28,824 bases of DNA, from assembly GCA_905215205.1 (NCBI GenBank), contig CAJMPK010000005.1, positions 1 through 28,824 of the forward strand, written 5' to 3'. Made by a program: the position numbers and the translations under genes. Position 1 is the stretch's first letter. Every line of letters starts with the position of its first letter. The stretch is from an uncultured bacterium (GTDB lineage: Bacteria; Actinomycetota; Coriobacteriia; Coriobacteriales; Coriobacteriaceae). A model generated the notes under the pieces. That model ran no database searches, had not been told where the DNA came from, and was given only the letters and a program-made list of their open reading frames with translations. This document shows, piece after piece, positions 15,166 through 21,007 of the stretch.

Positions 15166-15729
15166 CTACTTGGTCTTGGCTACCAGCAGCGGGTCACCAA
15201 GCTTGACGAGCGGGTTGCCGCCGATAAGCGTTCCAGACTCGCCGACATGGTCGATGCTCTTAAGACGATCGAGCTCGGAGACGATGACGGTCACGATATC
15301 CTCGTGACCAGCGGCCTTAATGGCCTCGCGGTCGAAGCTGATGAGCGGCTGGCCTGCCTTGACCACATCGCCCATCTCGACAAAGCGGGCAAAACCCTTG
15401 CCGTTCATTTCCACGGTGCCCAGGCCAACATGGATGAACACGCGAAGGCCGTCCTCGGTAATCATGCCGATGGAGTGGTTGGTGACGGTGGTGGCGCCGA
15501 TGCGGCCGTTGGCGGGCGCATAGATGGTGCCGGTAATGGGCTCGATGCCATAGCCCTGGCCAAGCATGCCCGAGGCGATCGTCTCATCGGGAACCTCGTT
15601 CAGGTTGACGAGCACGCCGTTGACGGGGGCATAGATGACGCCTTCGCGGGTAGCGAAGCTTGCTGCGGGCGGAACGGACGCCTCGCCGGTCGAGGTGAAG
15701 GTGGACTTAAGCGAATCGAGCAGACCCAT
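15166..15729 (-). CDS. Free-standing PTS glucose-type EIIA component
   Basis: A phosphocarrier that passes phosphate from HPr to an EIIB domain, and which in other bacteria also signals sugar status. From ATG 15729 it has 187 residues. The EIIA-Glc fold contains GVIYAPVNGVLVNLNEVPDE, SGMLGQGYGIEP, the NHSIGM histidine (H85) and the phosphorylated histidine in FIHVGLGTVEMNGKGF (H100). GGAGG lies 5 nt upstream of the start. No EIIB, EIIC or HPr gene is near, so it must serve permeases encoded elsewhere. The frame is open upstream to 15810 but without a ribosome site. Confidence 0.95.
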   Translation of the reverse strand: MGLLDSLKSTFTSTGEASVPPAASFATREGVIYAPVNGVLVNLNEVPDETIASGMLGQGYGIEPITGTIYAPANGRIGATTVTNHSIGMITEDGLRVFIHVGLGTVEMNGKGFARFVEMGDVVKAGQPLISFDREAIKAAGHEDIVTVIVSELDRLKSIDHVGESGTLIGGNPLVKLGDPLLVAKTK

Positions 15730-15775
15730 AGTTGCCTCCAACTTAAATAGGCGCATATCGCGCGTTTGGTTTGCC

Positions 15776-15790
15776 GGAAACGTTTCACAT
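15776..15790. promoter_or_regulatory. LacI-family type operator candidate upstream of the EIIA gene
   Basis: GAAACGTTTC (15777-15786) is a perfect 10-bp palindrome with a central CG, within GGAAACGTTTCACATG. It resembles sites of LacI/CcpA-family regulators. It lies about 50 nt upstream of the EIIA start. A TTGACC at 15810-15805 on the minus strand may be a -35 box, but no convincing -10 was found. Confidence 0.5.
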
Positions 15791-15857
15791 GTGTTTCGCG
15801 GCTTGGTCAACGCCCCTATTCTACGCTGCTCAACGATACCTCTGAGCTGGGATTATG

Positions 15858-15867
15858 TGATATATCA
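15858..15867. promoter_or_regulatory. TGATATATCA palindrome upstream of the hydrolase gene
   Basis: A perfect 10-bp palindrome in an AT-rich patch, 105 nt upstream of the hydrolase start. It contains a -10-like GATATA. Possible operator or promoter element; no more can be said. Confidence 0.3.
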
Positions 15868-15972
15868 GTTGGAGGGAAACTTATTGCCGGAGAGTTTCTA
15901 CGTCCTGCACCCAACTGGGGTACGCTTAGATGCGAAAAAAGAGTGCGCATAATTTGCGCGAAGGGAGCACAT

Positions 15973-16872
15973 ATGATTGTCGAGAATCATGCGCTGTGGG
16001 GCGAGGAGCCGACCGAGGATTATCCGGCGACCTTTACGTATCTGGGTGCCGAGCCGCTGCCCGATAAACCGAATGGCCGCCGCCCCGCGGTGATCATCTG
16101 CGGCGGAGGCGGGTTTACGCATATCGCTCCGCACGAGCAGGACCCGGTGGCGTTTGCGTTTTTGGATCGCGGCTACCAGGCCTTTGTGCTCAACTATGTG
16201 ACGAGTTCTACGGGTGACGTGAGCTTTCCGCACCCCCAGGCAGATCTTGCCAAGATGGTCGCCACGGTGCGCGCCAACGCCGACGAGTGGCATGTCGATC
16301 CTAAGCGCGTGTGCGTCGTGGGATTCTCGGCGGGCGGCATGATCTGTGCCTCGCTGGCAACGCAGTGGAAGACCGGCCCCTTCGCGGCACTTGCCGGGGC
16401 GCGTCCGGACGACATTCGTCCCGATGCCGTGGTGCTGGGCTATCCATTGCTCGACTTTGCCTATGTGCGCGACATGCAGACGCGCGATCCGCGCATTGAC
16501 TTGCGTGTGCCCAAGACGGGCGGCAAGACGGGGCGCGATTTGCTCAACGACTACCTGTCGATGGTGACGGGCGGCGAGGCAACTGACGAGCATCTGGCCG
16601 ACATCTGCCCCACCACGCATGTTTCGCGTCAGATGCCACCGACCTTTGTGTGGGGCGTGTCCGACGACAAGACGGCGCCGATCGCGCAGGTCTATCCGTT
16701 TGCCCAACGCATGGCGGAGGAGGGCATCGCTTGCGAGATGCACGTCTTCGACCAGGGTGGTCACGGCCTTTCGCTCGGCAACGCCAACACCGCGGTCGAC
16801 AACGAGGACAAGCAGGTGGCGGTCCGCCCTTGGATTCGCCTAGCCTTCCGCTTCCTGGAGCGCCATCTGTAA
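15973..16872 (+). CDS. Alpha/beta-hydrolase, esterase/lipase-like (BD-FAE / acetylxylan esterase type)
   Basis: A predicted cytoplasmic serine hydrolase of 299 residues. The oxyanion-hole glycines are in ICGGGGFTH (42-50). The nucleophile elbow is GFSAGG (S119) after HVDPKRVCVVG. The acid is in WGVSDDKTAP (D231 or D232) and the histidine in QGGHGLSLGN (H264). The layout fits small-ester hydrolases acting on acetylated sugars or drugs. There is no signal peptide. AAGGGAG at 15961-15967 is 5 nt from the ATG; the frame is open further upstream but lacks a start signal there. It is followed by family B and C repeats and no co-directional gene. Confidence 0.92.
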   Translation: MIVENHALWGEEPTEDYPATFTYLGAEPLPDKPNGRRPAVIICGGGGFTHIAPHEQDPVAFAFLDRGYQAFVLNYVTSSTGDVSFPHPQADLAKMVATVRANADEWHVDPKRVCVVGFSAGGMICASLATQWKTGPFAALAGARPDDIRPDAVVLGYPLLDFAYVRDMQTRDPRIDLRVPKTGGKTGRDLLNDYLSMVTGGEATDEHLADICPTTHVSRQMPPTFVWGVSDDKTAPIAQVYPFAQRMAEEGIACEMHVFDQGGHGLSLGNANTAVDNEDKQVAVRPWIRLAFRFLERHL

Positions 16873-16898
16873 GAGGACGGGCATCCCAGCCCTTCAAT

Positions 16899-16971
16899 AA
16901 CTTGCGGTGAAATAGTTCCGATCTGGGGCATCAACCAGCCCATCCAGGAACTATTCCACCGCAACTTTGTT
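16899..16971. repeat. Family B long inverted repeat, copy B1
   Basis: TTGCGGTGAAATAGTTCC (16902-16919) pairs with GGAACTATTCCACCGCAA (16947-16964), leaving a 27-nt centre, and is followed by CTTTGTTTTT. It lies between the convergent hydrolase (+) and GntR (-) genes and probably terminates the former. The same arms occur in copy B2 at 24701-24768. Confidence 0.85.
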
Positions 16972-16986
16972 TTTGATGTCCCGTCC

Positions 16987-17095
16987 GGAAACTGCACCCC
17001 AGTCTCGCCCTTCAAGGTGGGGCACGGTTTCCCATAGGGCCTCGATTTGGAAACCACATCCCGTTTCGAGCGGGAATAACGGGACACGCTTTCCG
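16987..17095. repeat. Family C palindromic array, locus 1 (two units)
   Basis: Unit 1 (16987-17033) starts GGAAACTGCACCCC and ends GGGGCACGGTTTCC. Unit 2 (17049-17095) starts GGAAACCACATCCCGTT and ends AACGGGACACGCTTTCC. Each is a ~46-nt imperfect hairpin, and the unit starts are 62 nt apart. They directly follow family B copy B1 and reach to within 20 nt of the GntR stop codon. The same units recur at 20658-20865. Confidence 0.8.
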
Positions 17096-17110
17096 CAAGG
17101 GCATCGTTTC

Positions 17111-17761
17111 CTACCAAACGGTGAACTGGGCGTTTTCTGTGTTCCAATGGACATCGCGAACGTAGTCGCGCACGCCCGTCGCATCTCGTGCTTCGAACAA
17201 CTCAAGAATATGAGCATGTTCGTTGTTGGCTTTATTGAGCAGCTTACACGCCGTCTCCTGGTCAACAGTCTCGTAATCGCGCTTGATAAAGCAGCGCTCG
17301 AGCTGTGAAATCATGTCGCGCAGACGATCGTTGCCACAGCGGTTGAAGTACGTAAGGTGAAAGTCTCGCTGAATGTCGTCATACTTACGGATGAGACCGC
17401 CTTGGATCGCGAGGTCCATGGAGCCGACGAGAAATTTAAGCTGCGTAATGTCATCGTCGGTTAGGTTCGGGCAGGCGAGATATGCGGCCTGCCCGTCGAG
17501 CGGCCCCATAATCTCAAAGACTTCAACGGCGTTTTGCTGATCGAACCCACGGACGCGGAATCCGCGGCGGGGGAGATTGTCCAGGTAGCCGTCGCTTGCC
17601 AGCTGGATGAGCGCTTCGCGGACCGGTGTGCGCGACACGCCCATGGCATCGCAGATCGCCTGCTCGCTCAGCCGGTCGCCGGCCGAGAGCTCGCCGGCGT
17701 CAATACGGCTCGAAATATAGTCGTATACGTGGTCCTTCAGGGGCCTTCTGAGCGTTTCCAT
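17111..17761 (-). CDS. GntR-family transcriptional regulator (FadR/FCD subfamily)
   Basis: A 216-residue predicted repressor. The N-terminal winged helix (about 8-72) has RPLKDHVYDYISSRIDAGEL, GDRLSEQAICDAMGVSRTPV and REALIQLASDGYL, the GntR signature. The FCD ligand domain (about 80-210) is all-helical, with the metal-ligand-like histidines in RDFHLTYFNR and NNEHAHILELFEARD. AAGGA lies about 11 nt before the ATG. It is transcribed away from the amidinohydrolase-antiporter genes, with a GntR-like palindrome in the shared 255-nt gap, so it most likely controls them in response to a guanidino or amino-acid ligand (inference). Confidence 0.92.
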   Translation of the reverse strand: METLRRPLKDHVYDYISSRIDAGELSAGDRLSEQAICDAMGVSRTPVREALIQLASDGYLDNLPRRGFRVRGFDQQNAVEVFEIMGPLDGQAAYLACPNLTDDDITQLKFLVGSMDLAIQGGLIRKYDDIQRDFHLTYFNRCGNDRLRDMISQLERCFIKRDYETVDQETACKLLNKANNEHAHILELFEARDATGVRDYVRDVHWNTENAQFTVW

Positions 17762-17826
17762 GAGCCTATGTTCCTTAACGGTATATTTCTAAAAGCAAAT
17801 ACGTTTCACTTGAATAGCTCAGTTGA

Positions 17827-17832
17827 ATTATA
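17827..17832 (-). promoter_or_regulatory. -10 box of the gntR promoter
   Basis: A perfect TATAAT on the minus strand, 66 nt upstream of the gntR start. The expected -35 position reads TAGCAT, a poor match. Confidence 0.5.
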
Positions 17833-17908
17833 GAACGACCAGCTAAATCATGCTACTTTGCGCCGATACGTAAGAATACGCTTACCGAAGAATATCTACC
17901 GTTCAGGA

Positions 17909-17925
17909 TTGTATACAATATACAA
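17909..17925. promoter_or_regulatory. GntR-type operator in the gntR / amidinohydrolase gap
   Basis: TTGTATACAATATACAA contains both the perfect palindrome TTGTATACAA and a 17-nt dyad with TTGTATA and TATACAA arms. FadR-subfamily regulators commonly bind TNGTNNNACNA-like dyads, and TTGTATACAA fits well. It also supplies TATACA as a possible -10 for the plus-strand genes, so binding would block their promoter. Confidence 0.65.
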
Positions 17926-17963
17926 AACAGGAAAACCGCCCTAAGATAAAGCCATCGAAAGGA

Positions 17964-18000
17964 AGGCGGGCGCGAAGAAGTCCCGCTCTCTGCTAAGAGA
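17964..18000 (+). promoter_or_regulatory. Structured leader of the amidinohydrolase mRNA
   Basis: GCGGG (17966-17970) can pair with CCCGC (17982-17986). TCTCT (17987-17991) pairs with AGAGA (17996-18000) around a GCTA loop. The second hairpin ends 3 nt before the AAGGAGG ribosome site. Short stems, so only a possible influence on translation. Confidence 0.3.
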
Positions 18001-18016
18001 TCCAAGGAGGATCATC

Positions 18017-18793
18017 ATGACCAAGTTCAGCCACGTCATCATCCGCCGCCCCGGCAAGTCCCTGAGCAATGGCATCACGAGTGCCCCCGAGCTTGGCCAG
18101 CCCATCTACGAGCGCGCCATCGAGGAGCACTACGATTACGAGCATGCGCTCGAGCAGTGCGGCGTTGACGTGTCGGTGCTGCCGGCACTCGAGCAGTATC
18201 CCGACAGCTGCTTCGTCGAAGATCCGGCCGTTATCACTCGCTGCGGCGCCATCATTACCAACCCCGGCGCCGATAGCCGCAACGGCGAGAAGGACGAGAT
18301 CGAGCCGGCCGTCCGTCGCTTCTTTGACGACGAGCATGTCAAGCACATCGTTTCTCCGGGCACGCTCGACGGCGGCGATGTCATGATGGTCGGTGACCAT
18401 TTCTACGTCGGTCGCTCCGCTCGTACCAACGAAGAGGGCATCCGCCAGTTCTGTGAGATTCTCGAGGGCTGGGGCCTCGAGGGTTCTGAGGTTCCGCTGG
18501 AGGAGGTCCTGCACCTCAAGACGGGCGTCAACTACATCGAGGACAACAACATGCTCGTCTCTGGTGAGTTCATCGATAAGCCCGACTTTGCCCAGTACAA
18601 CAAGATCGTCGTGCCCGAGGACGAGGCGTACGGCGCCAACTGCATCTGGGTCAACGGTACGGTCATCGTTGCCGAGGGCTATCCGACTGTGCTCAAGGCC
18701 GTGCAGGATCTGGGCTACAAGACGCTCGTCGTTGACACCTCCGAGTATCGCAAGGTCGACGGCGGCCTTTCTTGCCTGTCGCTGCGCTTCTAA
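18017..18793 (+). CDS. Dimethylarginine dimethylaminohydrolase (DDAH)-family amidinohydrolase
   Basis: A pentein-fold enzyme of 258 residues. It is predicted to hydrolyse a guanidino group of arginine or a methylated arginine to citrulline. The family motifs are present: DSCFVEDPAVI (63-73), GTLDGGDVM (115-123), the catalytic histidine in LHLKTGVNYIEDNN (H166) and the nucleophilic cysteine in VDGGLSCLSLRF (C253, near the C-terminus). The length fits bacterial DDAH (about 254) and is much shorter than arginine deiminase (about 400). AAGGAGG lies 6 nt upstream. The next gene encodes an ArcD-like antiporter, which suits import of substrate and export of product. Methylarginine versus another substrate is not decided. 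Confidence 0.9.
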   Translation: MTKFSHVIIRRPGKSLSNGITSAPELGQPIYERAIEEHYDYEHALEQCGVDVSVLPALEQYPDSCFVEDPAVITRCGAIITNPGADSRNGEKDEIEPAVRRFFDDEHVKHIVSPGTLDGGDVMMVGDHFYVGRSARTNEEGIRQFCEILEGWGLEGSEVPLEEVLHLKTGVNYIEDNNMLVSGEFIDKPDFAQYNKIVVPEDEAYGANCIWVNGTVIVAEGYPTVLKAVQDLGYKTLVVDTSEYRKVDGGLSCLSLRF

Positions 18794-18828
18794 CGCGATA
18801 GCTGTAACAGTCTGATGATCGCTTGACC

Positions 18829-18868
18829 GATGGCCCGGCACCAGATTCGGGACGTCCGGGCCATCTTT
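18829..18868 (+). terminator. Hairpin between the amidinohydrolase and antiporter genes
   Basis: GATGGCCCGG (18829-18838) and CCGGGCCATC (18856-18865) form a 10-bp perfect stem with a 17-nt loop, followed by TTTCG. The T-run is short, so some read-through into the antiporter gene is expected. Confidence 0.65.
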
Positions 18869-18902
18869 CGTTCGATCACATGATGAAGGGGGTGCACATA
18901 CA

Positions 18903-20366
18903 ATGGCCTCTAGAGCTCAAAATGAAGAGATTATCGACCCTAATGGCCTCGATCTCTTTTGTCTGACCATGATGGTCATTACCGCCAGTATTTGTGGCGG
19001 CATCTTTTCGCTTGCCGGCGATATGGCAGCAGGTGGGGCAAATACCGGTGCGGTTATCGTCTCGTGGGGAATTTGCTTTATTGGCGTCTTTGCGCTGATG
19101 ATGGTGTTCAACGGTTTGTCTCAGGCCCGTCCCGACCTGACCGGCGGCATCTATGCATACGCTGCGGCCGGTTTTGGCGATTACATTGGATTCAACTCCG
19201 CTTGGGGCTACTGGATCAGCGCATGTCTTTCCAACGTGAGCTTTGCGCTCTTGCTGTTTAGCGCGCTGGGCTATTTCTTCCCTGCGTTTGGCGCGGGTAA
19301 CAACCTGCTTTCTATCGTCTGCGCCAGCGTGTTTTTGTGGTTCCTTACCGCCCTTGTGCTTCGTGGCGTTAAGGAGGCTGCGGGCATTAACACGATCGTC
19401 ACGTTGGCGAAGCTGGTGCCGCTGGGGCTCTTTGTGCTGAGTATCGTGCTCCTGGGTAAGTTCAACGTCGATATCTTTATGGACAACTTCTGGGGAGAGC
19501 CGGCTGGTCCTGGCTTTGGCGAGCAGGTTGTCTCGACCATGATCGCCCTTGTCTGGGTCTTCACGGGCATCGAGGGCGCTGTCGTTATCTCGGGCCGTGC
19601 AAAGTACGTGCGTGACGTCGGCCGCTCGACGGCGCTCGGATTTGCGGCTGTATTCACGCTGTATCTGATCATCTCGATGCTGTCGCTCGGCATTATGCCG
19701 CGCGAGGAGATGGCACAGCTTGCAACGCCCTCCATGGCGGGAATTCTCGAGTGCGCAATCGGTCCGGTTGGTGCTGCCATCGTAAACCTTGGCGTTATCC
19801 TTTCGTTGGTCGGCGCGCTGCTGGGCTATGTCATCATTGCGTCCGAGACGCCGTTCGAGGCGGCGCGCCAGGGATCCTTCCCTCTGGCGTTTGCCAAGAC
19901 GAACAAGCACGACGCCCCGGTGGTAACGGTTCTCGTGAGCTCCGGCATCACGCAGCTCTTCTTGATCGTGTCGTATGTGGCGGCGAGCACCTACCAGTTC
20001 TTCTATAGCTGCGCAGTCAACACGATTCTGGTTCCGTATGTCTGCTCGGCTGCCTATTACATGGTGATTGGCTGGAAGAACGAGCATCTGGACGGTCCGC
20101 ATGCGCCCAGCGTCGGCAAAGCCCGCTTCTTCGGTACGCTCGGCTTCATCTACACATTGTTCCTGGTGTGGTCGACGGGTCTTCAGGGCGTTATGATCAC
20201 GACGATTCTTTTTGCTCCGGCCATTCCCGTTTATATGCTGGGCGAGCGAGGCCGCGGTAAACCGGTGCTTCCGCATCTGCACGACAAGCTGATCGCAGCG
20301 GTGGTCATTGTCGTGGCAATCATTTCGCTGTATCTGCACTTTGCCGGCATTGCGCCGATAGTCTAA
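18903..20366 (+). CDS. APC-superfamily basic amino acid antiporter, ArcD-like
   Basis: A membrane antiporter of 487 residues with about 12-13 hydrophobic helices, of the arginine:ornithine / basic amino acid-polyamine antiporter group. Typical segments are ITASICGGIFSLAGDMAAGG, GLSQARPDLTGGIYAYAAAG, the aromatic-rich GFNSAWGYWISACLSNVSFA, VFTGIEGAVVISGRAKYVRD and ASETPFEAARQGSFPLAFAK. AAGGGGG at 18886-18892 lies 10 nt before the ATG. Its position behind the DDAH-family enzyme suggests arginine-type substrate/citrulline or ornithine exchange, but specificity is inferred. Confidence 0.92.
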   Translation: MASRAQNEEIIDPNGLDLFCLTMMVITASICGGIFSLAGDMAAGGANTGAVIVSWGICFIGVFALMMVFNGLSQARPDLTGGIYAYAAAGFGDYIGFNSAWGYWISACLSNVSFALLLFSALGYFFPAFGAGNNLLSIVCASVFLWFLTALVLRGVKEAAGINTIVTLAKLVPLGLFVLSIVLLGKFNVDIFMDNFWGEPAGPGFGEQVVSTMIALVWVFTGIEGAVVISGRAKYVRDVGRSTALGFAAVFTLYLIISMLSLGIMPREEMAQLATPSMAGILECAIGPVGAAIVNLGVILSLVGALLGYVIIASETPFEAARQGSFPLAFAKTNKHDAPVVTVLVSSGITQLFLIVSYVAASTYQFFYSCAVNTILVPYVCSAAYYMVIGWKNEHLDGPHAPSVGKARFFGTLGFIYTLFLVWSTGLQGVMITTILFAPAIPVYMLGERGRGKPVLPHLHDKLIAAVVIVVAIISLYLHFAGIAPIV

Positions 20367-20479
20367 GACTGCGGCAAGCTTCATCGCTTGGTAAGCCGAC
20401 GGAGGCATCGCGTGCCGGTGCCGTTCGGTAATCCATAACTGACGTGGGCCTCTGTAACGTGCCTTTGTGAGCGCCCACC

Positions 20480-20520
20480 AAGCCCGCGCAGGTGACATTT
20501 GTTGCCAGCGCGGGCTTTTG
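20480..20520 (+). terminator. Terminator of the antiporter gene
   Basis: AGCCCGCGC (20481-20489) and GCGCGGGCT (20508-20516) form a 9-bp GC-rich stem, followed by TTTTGCTG. It lies 114 nt after the antiporter stop. Confidence 0.85.
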
Positions 20521-20657
20521 CTGTTGCGGCGAAATGCTGCCGGCAGCTGGGGACGTTCCTATTGTGCCGGCACCCTGGGACACTCCTTGGATGTTCCGCA
20601 TGCGACGGAGGGAACGGATCATTTTGTCGAGGGGCGGGCGGCTGTTTCGGTCCTCGG

Positions 20658-20865
20658 GGAAACCGCGTCCCGTTTCGAGAGCAGATTCCGGGCCGCAGTT
20701 TCCCCGAGGGCCCCATTGGGAAATTGCATCCCAGTCTGAGCGCGCCGATTCTGGGCTGTAGTTTCCGCTAGATGCCTCAACCGGAAAGCCCGTCCCGTTT
20801 AGGTGTTCCGGAGTGGGATTCGGTTTCCGCAGCAGGCCCGTCTGGGAAGCAATGGCCCAGAATCC
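20658..20865. repeat. Family C palindromic array, locus 2 (three and a half units)
   Basis: Units start at 20658, 20719, 20783 and 20845, spacings of 61-64 nt. Each full unit runs from GGAAA(C/T/G)...CCC to GGG...GTTTCC over 46-48 nt; the last has only the left arm. The spacers carry GAGGGCC or AGGCCC-like sequence. This array fills most of the gap between the antiporter terminator and the feoAB promoter. Arms differ from unit to unit but remain partly self-complementary. Sequence 20521-20640 before the array shows no gene. Confidence 0.8.
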
Positions 20866-20888
20866 CCCCCCTCGCACCGATCTGTCGA

Positions 20889-20918
20889 TTGAACATCGTT
20901 GCATGTTCGCGCTATCAT
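20889..20918 (+). promoter_or_regulatory. Probable feoAB promoter
   Basis: TTGAAC (20889-20894) and TATCAT (20913-20918) with an 18-nt spacer. Inside the spacer, GAACAT (20891-20896) and ATGTTC (20903-20908) form an inverted repeat. The operator-like repeats lie directly downstream. Confidence 0.55.
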
Positions 20919-20931
20919 GCATGGTTAAATT

Positions 20932-20960
20932 GGTTAGCCATGGCAAACGGTTAGCCATGG
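20932..20960. promoter_or_regulatory. Tandem GGTTAGCCATGG operator candidate for feoAB
   Basis: Two exact copies of GGTTAGCCATGG at 20932-20943 and 20949-20960, 17 bp apart. The first sits in the near-palindrome GTTAGCCATGGCAAAC. The TTAGCC half-site resembles DtxR/IdeR-type iron boxes. They lie just downstream of the -10 box, where a bound repressor would block transcription. Confidence 0.6.
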
Positions 20961-21007
20961 TGAACATAAATGCAACGCCCTGTGGGCGCCGGGGGAGGAA
21001 CACGGAC

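Noticed and set aside
15766..15972. N-terminal extension of the alpha/beta-hydrolase
   Set aside because: The frame is open upstream but lies over the operator-like palindromes and lacks a ribosome site. The ATG at 15973 has AAGGGAG 5 nt upstream and begins the conserved fold.
16987..17095. Possible CRISPR array because of regular ~62-nt spacing
   Set aside because: Repeated parts are themselves hairpins that vary between units, spacers are short and similar to each other, and no cas gene is present.
16951..17265. 104-codon open frame on the minus strand over the repeats
   Set aside because: It is composed of family B and C repeat sequence and overlaps the gntR 3' end in another frame; no ribosome site.
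18876..20498. 540-codon open frame on the minus strand
   Set aside because: It is antisense to the ArcD-like antiporter. Its Arg/His/Asp-rich composition and lack of family motifs mark it as a shadow.
20813..21007. Upstream part of the feoAB reading frame
   Set aside because: It covers the third family C unit, the promoter and the GGTTAGCCATGG repeats. The GTG at 21008 has a good ribosome site and starts at the FeoA domain.
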